Source: Helicobacter mesocricetorum (lineage in GTDB: Bacteria > Campylobacterota > Campylobacteria > Campylobacterales > Helicobacteraceae). From it: a stretch of 40,680 bases of DNA. Location of the stretch: positions 1 through 40,680 of the forward strand of contig NZ_FZPJ01000035.1 of assembly GCF_900198605.1 (NCBI RefSeq). The letters run 5' to 3'. Made by a program: the position numbers and the translations under genes. The notes under the pieces were generated by a model that was not told the DNA's origin, searched no databases, and saw only the letters and a program-made list of their open reading frames with translations. Positions 15,968-22,429 of this stretch are shown in pieces. Position 1 is the stretch's first letter. Every line of letters starts with the position of its first letter.

Positions 15968-18406
15968 CTATTGTTCACAAATCTTAAGAAACTCTTGATA
16001 GTATTTCCAAGATTTTATAATGTCAGGACGACAAATTTTAAGATGTCCCCATTGTTGTTCTATGGTATCTTTGAATAAATTTCTTAATTCTACATTATTA
16101 AAAATATAAGCAATCTCCTCATATTCACTAATAAGATTCTCTCTTTGCCAAGCAGTAGTTAGTTGTAAATCCCGCACAAATTCTTTTAAATAAATCCTTG
16201 TTTGCTCCAATAATTTACTATTACCCTTTAATTCTTCAATAGCATTTTGATTTTCAGCTAAAAACTTAATATCATCTTGAATAAAATCCTCAAAATCTCC
16301 AGGAAATAAATCTTTGGTAACATCAAAAAAACTCATATTAGCATTTGGGGAATCCATTATATGAATTTTAATACCACCATCTTTATTGAAACTCTGAGGA
16401 TTATTGGTATTAGGATTTTTCAAGTCATCAGGATGAACAATTAAGCATCTAGGTAAGTTAGGATAAAACTTTCCACGAAAATTTTGTTTTGTAAATCTTA
16501 GCAATGCTTCTTTCTTGAGATCCCAGCCAAAGTCTTTGGCTAATGTATGAGCAGTTTGGATAATTTTATCAGGATAAAGTTCTAAAACATCTAAATAATA
16601 AATACTAAAATTCTTTTGGATAAATTGTTGTAAGGTATTAGATAGCTCATAATGCGGTAATACTACATCAATATATTTTAAATCAGGCTTTTTACTAGAT
16701 ACAACAATATTTTTACCATTACTTTGTTTCACTCCATTATAAGTAACAGTAAATAATTTTTTTGTCTCATAGGTAAGGTTCAAAGTTCTAATAACATTTT
16801 TACCATAAACACTATCCCAATGATTAATACCACTTTTTAAAGCCGAAAAAGGATCTCTTGTAATAGCTATAATGGTTCTAGTTTGCAACAAGGCTAAAAA
16901 CTTATCACTTTCTTGATTACCTAAATTATAAAAAAGCACTAACATATTATTTCTATAAGGATTTTCAAAGGCGATTCTATAGAATTTCAAATAAGAGTTT
17001 TTAAAAGAGCCAGCTAAGTAAGTCTCATAGCTATAGTGAAAATTAAAACAATGGATTAACAAACTAGTAATAATGCCAAACCCATGATTATGGCGACATA
17101 GCAATACTAGTATATCTTTTGGCAACCCCAAATTCATCTCCCAAGCTAATTCAGCAGGAATATCTTTATAACTTATAGGATAAGGTTGTAGTGGTTGTGG
17201 TTGTAGTTTTAATTCTATATTGTTTAAGGATTGATTGTCTAAAGATTGATTATTTAAAGATTGATTATTTTCTAATCCTTTGCTTTCTAATTCTTGATTG
17301 TTTTTAGATTCTATACTCTGTGATTCTATACTTTGGAATTCCTCACTCTTATTTCTAATACTGGGACTATCTTTATTATCTTTATTATCTTTATTATCTT
17401 TATTATCTTTATCTATTGGCAAAATAGTTTCTAAGACTATAGAATGTAATCTTTTAATATATTGACTAAATGCTTTAACTTTAAGATGTTTAACTTCTTC
17501 TTTAACTCTAATCCCTATTCCCTTATTCCTCTCATTATTTTCTTTATCTTCATCTTCCCCCTTACTTCCTTTGTAATCATTCCCTGCTATTCTCTCACCT
17601 CTTGTTTTATCCTCATCCCTCTCTTCTTCCTCTTTGTCTTTATTATCCCCTTTTTTCACATTTAATCTCTGTGGATTTAATAAAGGAGGATAAGGATGAT
17701 TAGTATCTATATATTGTTCTTGGTATTGTTTAGATTCTAGCCATTCTCTAATAATATTAGAGTGTTTTAAAATAAAGTCTAAATGTTTAGAAAATAGGAT
17801 TTGAAAGTCAATAGCTTTAGCTTTACTACTAATAAGCTTTAATCTTTGTAAGATGCAATCTTGTGGATTATCTTGTAAATCTTTAATAAGGCTTTCTGCT
17901 TCTTTTAAAGAAAGGGTATTAAGTATAAAAGAATAAGTTTCTAAAAAGTCTTTTTGTTCTTGAAAAGCTTTATAATCTTCTTTAGCTTTTTCAATGGCAC
18001 AGAAGAGCTTAAAATATCCTCCTTTATACCAAGTCTTATCAGCTTGTATAAAAGCTTCTCCTAATTTATAAGAGAGATGATTTTTAAGCTTTATAACATT
18101 TAAGGAAGGATAAGAGCAAAGAGGAGGATTTTTAAGTTGTGGGAATACTTCAAGGGCTTGGTTATAGAATCTTATCTGTGCTTTATGTTTTTGTTTTATT
18201 TGATAGAGGGCTATTAATAAGGATATTACCCCCCCCCCCACTCTTACAAAACCATAGAGTTTAGAGAATAAGGATTTATTCTTATTAGATTGTAAGCATT
18301 CTTTTATTTGTTGATTAAAATCTAAGATTTTAGAACCTAGTTTATAGGCTAAATGGTTTTTGATTTTAAAGTTAAGATTAGAGGAATAGGAGTTAGGATT
18401 AGGCAT
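15968..18406 (-). CDS. DUF2972 family protein, phase-variable through a poly-G tract
   Basis: An 812-residue protein of the DUF2972 group, restricted as far as I know to Campylobacter and Helicobacter and of unknown function. Two copies of an NHL(A/S)YKLG module open the protein (about 17-24 and 109-116); this module also starts many surface-carbohydrate proteins in these genera. A long charged, repetitive linker spans about 245-400. The DUF2972 core begins near 415 with IPAELAWEMNLGLPKDILVL and CRHNHGFG, and includes ITRDPFSALKSGINHW near 515-530, a pattern like the PAPS-binding part of sulfotransferases. Eleven G encode VGGGV at 56-60; in the present state the frame is open (ON). The start ATG has AAGGA upstream. 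No neighbour shares its operon. Confidence 0.8.
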   Translation of the reverse strand: MPNPNSYSSNLNFKIKNHLAYKLGSKILDFNQQIKECLQSNKNKSLFSKLYGFVRVGGGVISLLIALYQIKQKHKAQIRFYNQALEVFPQLKNPPLCSYPSLNVIKLKNHLSYKLGEAFIQADKTWYKGGYFKLFCAIEKAKEDYKAFQEQKDFLETYSFILNTLSLKEAESLIKDLQDNPQDCILQRLKLISSKAKAIDFQILFSKHLDFILKHSNIIREWLESKQYQEQYIDTNHPYPPLLNPQRLNVKKGDNKDKEEEERDEDKTRGERIAGNDYKGSKGEDEDKENNERNKGIGIRVKEEVKHLKVKAFSQYIKRLHSIVLETILPIDKDNKDNKDNKDNKDSPSIRNKSEEFQSIESQSIESKNNQELESKGLENNQSLNNQSLDNQSLNNIELKLQPQPLQPYPISYKDIPAELAWEMNLGLPKDILVLLCRHNHGFGIITSLLIHCFNFHYSYETYLAGSFKNSYLKFYRIAFENPYRNNMLVLFYNLGNQESDKFLALLQTRTIIAITRDPFSALKSGINHWDSVYGKNVIRTLNLTYETKKLFTVTYNGVKQSNGKNIVVSSKKPDLKYIDVVLPHYELSNTLQQFIQKNFSIYYLDVLELYPDKIIQTAHTLAKDFGWDLKKEALLRFTKQNFRGKFYPNLPRCLIVHPDDLKNPNTNNPQSFNKDGGIKIHIMDSPNANMSFFDVTKDLFPGDFEDFIQDDIKFLAENQNAIEELKGNSKLLEQTRIYLKEFVRDLQLTTAWQRENLISEYEEIAYIFNNVELRNLFKDTIEQQWGHLKICRPDIIKSWKYYQEFLKICEQ
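17223..17267 (-). repeat. Three 15-bp in-frame tandem repeats in the DUF2972 linker
   Basis: Imperfect 15-base units encode repeated NQSL(N/D) blocks on the minus strand. A further pair of 15-base units encoding QSIES lies just beside them near 17310-17340. Unit lengths divisible by three mean copy-number change alters linker length without breaking the frame. Confidence 0.7.
17369..17413 (-). repeat. 9-bp tandem repeat (4 perfect and 1 imperfect unit) in the DUF2972 linker
   Basis: ATCTTTATT is repeated on the plus strand from 17369, giving Asp-Asn-Lys repeats in the encoded protein. Together with the 15-bp repeats it makes a length-variable acidic and polar linker between the N-terminal modules and the DUF2972 core. 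Confidence 0.85.
18229..18239 (-). repeat. Poly-G tract of 11 in coding sequence (contingency locus)
   Basis: Eleven C on the plus strand, read as G on the coding strand, at codons 56-60 of the DUF2972 gene. Homopolymeric G tracts of 8 or more are the standard slipped-strand phase-variation element in Campylobacter and Helicobacter. Loss or gain of one base here would stop translation in the first tenth of the protein. Confidence 0.95.
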
Positions 18407-18519
18407 AGGGAGTCCTTATTAATTAACAGATTTTAAATTAATGTTTTTATTTCTTTTAAGATACAGAGATATAAAGACAACAATAAATCAAGAAGAATTA
18501 TAACAGATAATAGAGATAA

Positions 18520-18627
18520 GGAAATGAGGTTAAAAAACTTGTCGATTTTACTTTATTTTCTAGCACAACAAAGCATGAGAAAGACAAAACAATAAAAGTG
18601 ATTCTTGATACTTTTAAAAACAATTAA
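18520..18627 (+). pseudogene. C-terminal relic of an unidentified gene in a 382-base gap
   Basis: Frame 18520-18627 reads GNEVKKLVDFTLFSSTTKHE followed by KDKTIKVILDTFKNN and TAA. Composition is protein-like, but an in-frame stop lies directly before it and no start codon is available, so it is probably the tail of a lost gene. Family unknown. The rest of the gap 18407-18788 holds only an inverted repeat and the promoter for the methyltransferase described separately. Confidence 0.3.
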
Positions 18628-18687
18628 AGCCCTAAATAAAATTCTAAAACTTGGGCGAAAATCACAAAAATAGAATTAAGGATTGCT

Positions 18688-18754
18688 CAACTTTAAAATT
18701 TTTTATCAAGCACGAGCCAAATATGATAAAAATTAGATTTTTAACTTAAAGTTG
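18688..18754. repeat. 9-bp inverted repeat in front of the methyltransferase promoter
   Basis: CAACTTTAA (18688-18696) and TTAAAGTTG (18746-18754) are perfect arms 49 bases apart; the right arm ends one base before the -10 element. It could be a looped operator or simply a hairpin. No regulator is obvious nearby. Confidence 0.35.
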
Positions 18755-18755
18755 T

Positions 18756-18761
18756 TATAAT
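18756..18761 (+). promoter_or_regulatory. Probable -10 element of the Dam-class methyltransferase gene
   Basis: TATAAT in the context GTTGTTATAATTTTGAC, 28 bases before the TTG start. Confidence 0.55.
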
Positions 18762-18788
18762 TTTGACAAAATAACTCAAGGGATTTCA

Positions 18789-19802
18789 TTGATACAACAG
18801 CGGTCTTTATTCGATTTCAATCCTTTGCAACAAGATTTAAGATATACAAAGCAAAATTGCACTCCTAAAAATCATTTTTTACAGAATCTCAAAGGTAATT
18901 CCTTACATTATAAACGTTACACCAAAAGCCCTTTACGTTATGGTGGAGGCAAAACTCTAGCAGTTGGGTTAATCCTAGAGCATTTTCCCAATGATATAAA
19001 GCGTCTTGTTTCACCCTTTATGGGAGGAGGGAGTGTAGAAATCGCAAGTGCTGTTGAGCTAGGTTTGGAAGTCAAAGCCTTTGATATTTTTGATATTTTG
19101 GTGAATTTTTGGCAAGTTTTGATTGCAGATTCCCAAAAGCTTTATGATGAATTACTTAAGCTCGAACCTACAAAAGAAAATTATGCAAAGATAAAAGATG
19201 AGCTGAAAGCCTTTTGGAATGAACGACACAAAGATTCGCAAAATACTGCTCAAATCAAGCTAGATTCTCTCACACTTGCAAGAGATTATTATTTTAACTT
19301 TAATCTAAGCTATGGACCCGGATTCCTCGGCTGGATGAGTAAGATTTATGAGGACAAAAATCGCTATTTAAATGCTTTGCAAAAATTAAAAGACTTGGGG
19401 CAAGATTCTAGGTTGCAAAATCTAAGTGTGGAATGTCAAGGTTTTGAAAAGGTGTTTGAAAGCCATCCAAACGATTTTTTCTATTGCGACCCGCCTTATT
19501 TTTTAGAAGGGGATTCTAAAATGTTTAAAGGAATCTATCCTATGCGGAATTTCCCAATTCATCATAATAATTTTAATCACAATCTTTTGGCACAATGCCT
19601 CAAAAAGCATAATGGCGGGTTTATCTTAAGCTATAATGATTGCACCTTTGTGCGAGAAGCTTATAAGGATTTTAGAATCTTAGAGCCTAAATGGCAATAC
19701 ACTATGGGGCAAGGTGAAACGCGTATTGGCAAAAATAGAGTAGAGCGAGGCGACAAAGACAATATCAAGCAAAGCCACGAGCTATTAATTATAAAGGAGT
19801 GA
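18789..19802 (+). CDS. Dam-class (D12) DNA adenine-N6 methyltransferase
   Basis: A 337-residue m6A methyltransferase. SPLRYGGGKT at 47-56 and the AdoMet loop VSPFMGGGSVEI near 74-85 are followed by a target-recognition insert. The catalytic motif FYCDPPYF has Asp234-Pro-Pro-Tyr237. This FxGGGS...DPPY order is the alpha/Dam group. Target sequence cannot be read from the protein. The start is TTG at 18789 with AAGGGAT upstream, and the product begins MIQQRSLFDFNP. Two bases after its stop a new ATG, served by AAAGGAG, opens the split nuclease gene. Methyltransferase and nuclease were therefore one restriction-modification operon. With the nuclease interrupted, this enzyme may now act as an orphan methyltransferase. 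Confidence 0.88.
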   Translation: MIQQRSLFDFNPLQQDLRYTKQNCTPKNHFLQNLKGNSLHYKRYTKSPLRYGGGKTLAVGLILEHFPNDIKRLVSPFMGGGSVEIASAVELGLEVKAFDIFDILVNFWQVLIADSQKLYDELLKLEPTKENYAKIKDELKAFWNERHKDSQNTAQIKLDSLTLARDYYFNFNLSYGPGFLGWMSKIYEDKNRYLNALQKLKDLGQDSRLQNLSVECQGFEKVFESHPNDFFYCDPPYFLEGDSKMFKGIYPMRNFPIHHNNFNHNLLAQCLKKHNGGFILSYNDCTFVREAYKDFRILEPKWQYTMGQGETRIGKNRVERGDKDNIKQSHELLIIKE

Positions 19803-19804
19803 GA

Positions 19805-19963
19805 ATGAAAATAAGCGAAGTCAAAACTGCCTTTAAAATCGCTGATGTGGAATTTGTAGAGGGAAGCACGAGGCTTAATTTTAATTATCTTAAAAATTTA
19901 AAAGATGAAAAGGGAAATCCTCTACCGCAAAAAATTCTTACTCAAAAGAGCTATATTTATTAG
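19805..19963 (+). pseudogene. 5' fragment of the split nuclease gene partnered with the Dam-class methyltransferase
   Basis: The ATG has AAAGGAG (19793-19799) overlapping the methyltransferase stop. The frame gives MKISEVKTAFKIADVEFVEG then STRLNFNYLKNLKDEKGNPL PQKILTQ, then SYIY-type foreign residues and a TAG at 19961. The segment from GSTRLNF to KILTQ reappears almost unchanged at 21652 onward, where the protein continues for another 135 residues. This is therefore the original start of the gene, cut off by the inserted MunI-like cassette. Confidence 0.8.
19861..19947 (+). repeat. Left 87-bp direct repeat flanking the inserted R-M cassette
   Basis: Matches 21651-21737 at 78 of 87 positions in direct orientation; similarity starts at GGGAAGCACG and ends at CTCAAAA. 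The repeat is internal coding sequence of the split nuclease gene. Confidence 0.92.
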
Positions 19964-19972
19964 TTCGTGTGA

Positions 19973-19978
19973 TACAAT
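19973..19978 (+). promoter_or_regulatory. Probable -10 element of the MT-A70-class methyltransferase
   Basis: TACAAT in GTGTGATACAATTAC, 26 bases past the left repeat and 31 bases before the GTG start. It lies inside the cassette, so the methyltransferase carries its own promoter. Confidence 0.45.
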
Positions 19979-20003
19979 TACAAAATATATAGGAGGTAAT
20001 CTA

Positions 20004-20714
20004 GTGAATAGTTTATTTGATAGTATCGATAATCCACAACAAACAAATCAAAATTTTACTACTGGGTATTCTCTCTACAAGATTAAAGCCAAAGAAAAAA
20101 CAAAACAGAATACTTTAGAAAACCTATTTCCTCCACTACCAAAACAGAAATACGATATTATTTATGCTGACCCACCTTGGCATTATAATGGTAAAATGCA
20201 ATTCGACAAAAGTAGCAAGGATAAATATAGTATTGATTTATCAAAAGAAATTTTCATTAGTTCCGCATCTTTTCAGTATCCAACTTTAAAAACATCGGAA
20301 CTAATGAAATTACCACTAAAGAATATTTCAAAGCCGGATTGTTTATTATTTATGTGGAGCTCCAGCCCTCATTTGCAACAAGCTATTGAATTGGGGATTT
20401 CTTGGGGTTTTGAATATAAGACAATAGCATTTGTTTGGGATAAAATGAAGCACAATCCCGGTCAATATACTCTATCTTATTGTGAGTTATGTTTGGTTTT
20501 TAAAAAAGGTAAAATTCCCAAACCTAGAGGTGCTAGAAACATTAAGCAGCTAATTAGAGTAGAAAGAACAAAGCATAGCGTTAAGCCTATTGAAGTTATG
20601 CAAAATATTGAAAAAATGTTCCCCACTCAATCTAAAATTGAATTATTCGCTCGGCAAAAAAAACAGGGTTGGGAATCTTGGGGATTAGATTCTTTTAATC
20701 AAGAAAATATTTAA
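20004..20714 (+). CDS. MT-A70-class DNA adenine-N6 methyltransferase, M.MunI-like
   Basis: Modification enzyme of the MunI-like system, expected to methylate adenine in CAATTG. The 236-residue product carries the catalytic motif YADPPWHY with Asp56-Pro-Pro-Trp59 near the N-terminus. The AdoMet region follows downstream, including KPIEVMQNIEKMFPTQSKIE and ELFARQKKQGWESWG, the order typical of the MT-A70/M.MunI (beta) group. The open frame extends back to 19905, but AGGAGG at 19991-19996 followed by GTG at 20004 is a far better start and begins (M)NSLFDSIDNP. The upstream codons would read through the repeat junction. It converges on the nuclease gene and overlaps its 3' end by 20 bases. Confidence 0.9.
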   Translation: MNSLFDSIDNPQQTNQNFTTGYSLYKIKAKEKTKQNTLENLFPPLPKQKYDIIYADPPWHYNGKMQFDKSSKDKYSIDLSKEIFISSASFQYPTLKTSELMKLPLKNISKPDCLLFMWSSSPHLQQAIELGISWGFEYKTIAFVWDKMKHNPGQYTLSYCELCLVFKKGKIPKPRGARNIKQLIRVERTKHSVKPIEVMQNIEKMFPTQSKIELFARQKKQGWESWGLDSFNQENI

Positions 20715-21300
20715 AATATTGCTTGAAATGATTAATAACCAATTCATCACTATCTTGGTTGCTCCACAATGAGAAATGGTTTTCATATCCACTAAACCAG
20801 CAAAAAATTTCTCTTGTTCTTTTTGGGTCTCTTGCAATATCTCCTTGAAATATAATCCAAAATGGTAGCGGTATATTTTTTATATTTCCATTTTCCCTTA
20901 AAATATTTAAGAGACCCGGTGTAAATAATTTACAAGCTCTTTCGTGAGCATTGCCTCTTCCTGCGCTCATTTCTTTATTTTCAACCCAACCATCTTGTCT
21001 TTTTACTTCAACATAAAGCGTTTTGTTGGTAATAATGTTTTTAATGGCATAATCTGGAGAAATTCCGTGTTTTCCGTAGCCGTTTGGTGGGTTATATATT
21101 TTAGCTTCAATTTCTTTTGGGAGAATGATATTTTTGTAAATATTATCTAATTCTCTGGGTTTGGCTATAATTTGAAAATGTTTTAAATTATAGAAAAAAT
21201 ATTGATTAAACACATTAAAAAATCTATTTTCAGCATTTATGGCTTGCATACCACTTTGATTTTGCCAATTTTCTCTATTTTTTAGCTCTTCTTTTCCCAT
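20695..21300 (-). CDS. Type II restriction endonuclease, MunI-like (predicted CAATTG)
   Basis: A 201-residue PD-(D/E)XK nuclease that matches MunI closely from end to end as I remember that sequence: MGK(E/S)EL start, NW..., the SPD(Y/F)AI strand, KRQDGWVE, SAGRGNAHER.CKLFTPGLL, LPFW..F.GDI.RDPKR.REI and a YFLD-like end. Catalytic Asp83, Glu98 and Lys100 fall at the MunI positions. So does the base-contact segment Arg115-Gly-Asn-Ala-His-Glu-Arg121. EcoRI and MunI read the inner AATT with this loop, and MunI cuts C/AATTG. The ATG at 21300 has GAGG about 9 bases upstream. It lies 16 bases after the controller gene on the same strand, so the two are probably co-transcribed. Confidence 0.9.
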   Translation of the reverse strand: MGKEELKNRENWQNQSGMQAINAENRFFNVFNQYFFYNLKHFQIIAKPRELDNIYKNIILPKEIEAKIYNPPNGYGKHGISPDYAIKNIITNKTLYVEVKRQDGWVENKEMSAGRGNAHERACKLFTPGLLNILRENGNIKNIPLPFWIIFQGDIARDPKRTREIFCWFSGYENHFSLWSNQDSDELVINHFKQYFKYFLD

Positions 21301-21316
21301 AAGTTATGCCTCAATT

Positions 21317-21526
21317 TTATAGCAAGTCTTTTGTCTCAACACCTAAAGCTTTAGCAATTTTTTCCAAACTTACAAGAGTAATATTTTTCTCCGCTCTCTC
21401 AATCATTCCGATATAGGTTCTATGCACTTCCGCAATTTCTGCTAACTGCTCTTGAGATAAACCTTTACTTTGTCGTATTTCCCTAATTTTATTACCGATT
21501 TTTATGTTAATTTTACTCTTTTTCAT
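21317..21526 (-). CDS. HTH controller (C) protein of the MunI-like R-M system
   Basis: A small Xre/C-protein-type regulator of 69 residues from the ATG at 21526 (MKKSKINIKIGNKIREIRQS). The helix-turn-helix is at about 23-45 (LSQEQLAEIAEVHRTYIGMI), followed by ERAEKNITLVSLEKIAKALG, the dimer-forming tail seen in R-M controller proteins. Such proteins first activate and then limit nuclease expression so that methylation is established on entry into a new cell. Its position directly upstream of the nuclease gene fits this. The frame also has an ATG at 21550 that would add eight residues and leave almost no leader, as in known leaderless C-protein transcripts. Neither start has a good ribosome binding site. 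Confidence 0.85.
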   Translation of the reverse strand: MKKSKINIKIGNKIREIRQSKGLSQEQLAEIAEVHRTYIGMIERAEKNITLVSLEKIAKALGVETKDLL

Positions 21527-21546
21527 AATTTGAATTTTATTCAGAA

Positions 21547-21569
21547 ACATACTATAATTCTACATACTA
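21547..21569 (-). promoter_or_regulatory. Candidate C-box and promoter of the controller gene
   Basis: Two direct copies of ACATACTA (21547-21554 and 21562-21569, minus strand TAGTATGT) lie 15 bases apart around the upstream ATG. A -10-like TATAGT is on the minus strand just before 21550. C proteins bind paired sites in this position to control themselves. The exact operator is a guess from spacing. Confidence 0.4.
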
Positions 21570-21650
21570 AAGTTAGCATATATTTTATATATTAGGGATA
21601 TGAATAATACGCTTTATTAGTAGTAAAAAGTCTTTTATTTTTATAATAAA

Positions 21651-21737
21651 GGGAAGCACGAGATTAAATTTTAATTATCTTAAAGATTTGAAAGATGAAA
21701 AAGGCAATCCTCTATCCCAAAAAATTCTTACTCAAAA
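21651..21737 (+). repeat. Right 87-bp direct repeat flanking the inserted R-M cassette
   Basis: The second copy of 19861-19947 (9 mismatches). Unlike the left copy it continues directly into the rest of the split gene. The unique inserted part is 19948-21650, about 1.7 kb. Confidence 0.92.
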
Positions 21738-22197
21738 TGTGGCAAGAGTTTATTTAATAGTTGTTAATGGCGAGATTAAAAAGATTGGAGGCAGTCAGAG
21801 TGAGGGAGGCATTAAAAATACCTTATCTATCTATCGTGATGGAGGAACAAAGGGACGACCAAGCATAAGAAGTTTTGGGATATGGTATTTCCTCTATCAC
21901 ACCATTTTAAGCGGTGCAAAAATTGAATTTTATATGATTTACCAAGAAAATTTTATCAAAGACATTAAAGGGCTTTTTGGATTGAAAAAAGTGCGAAATG
22001 CTTATATTTCCTATAAACTTATTGAGCAGTGCTGCATTGAATATTATTTGAGTGTTGAAAATAACAAATTCCCTGATTGGAATGTGCAAGAGCAAGGCTT
22101 AGATTGGCCACTTGATATTAAAAATGAACATACAGAGATTTTGAAAAATAGCTCTACACGAGAGAAAATCATTAAAAGAAAAGAGGTAAAAAGGTAA
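21652..22197 (+). pseudogene. 3' fragment of the split nuclease gene (GIY-YIG-like)
   Basis: The frame opens without a start codon as GSTRLNFNYLKDLKDEKGNP and continues to KRKEVKR at 22197, lacking only the 19 N-terminal residues held by the 19805 fragment. The rejoined product would be about 200 residues. VYLIVVNGEIKKIGGSQSEG resembles the first two strands of GIY-YIG nucleases (Y-L-I ... K-I-G-G-S). LIEQCCIEYYLS could supply the helix with the catalytic Glu. An in-frame TTG at 21688 could start a shortened protein that keeps this core, but no clear ribosome binding site precedes it. Role as the restriction partner of the Dam-class enzyme is inferred from operon position. The 232 bases after it show nothing recognisable except a possible promoter. 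Confidence 0.65.
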
Positions 22198-22429
22198 GTG
22201 ATGATTGGTTGTTTTAATTCTATTTGCAAGATATTATTAATGATTTTTTAGAATTTCGCGGAGCATATGAAGCAGTGTGAAAATATAATTGATGATTACA
22301 AGCGTTAGATATCCTATCATAAATAAAAGAGATAGAGAGGGATATTATAAGTATTTAAAGTGATTAAGCTTATTAAGGCTTGAAAATAGAATCACAAATC
22401 GCTAAAATCACATTATCAAAGGAATAAAA

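Noticed and set aside
17369-17413. Possible CRISPR array
   Set aside because: The 9-bp units are directly adjacent with no spacers; they are coding tandem repeats. No CRISPR repeat-spacer pattern was found anywhere in the window.
17462-17665. Hydrophobic plus-strand frame over the DUF2972 linker
   Set aside because: It is the complement of the charged low-complexity linker (Lys/Glu codons read as Phe/Leu), not a membrane protein.
19861-21737. Transposon or insertion sequence carrying the R-M genes
   Set aside because: No transposase or terminal inverted repeats; the flanks are direct repeats of host coding sequence, better explained by insertion with long target duplication.
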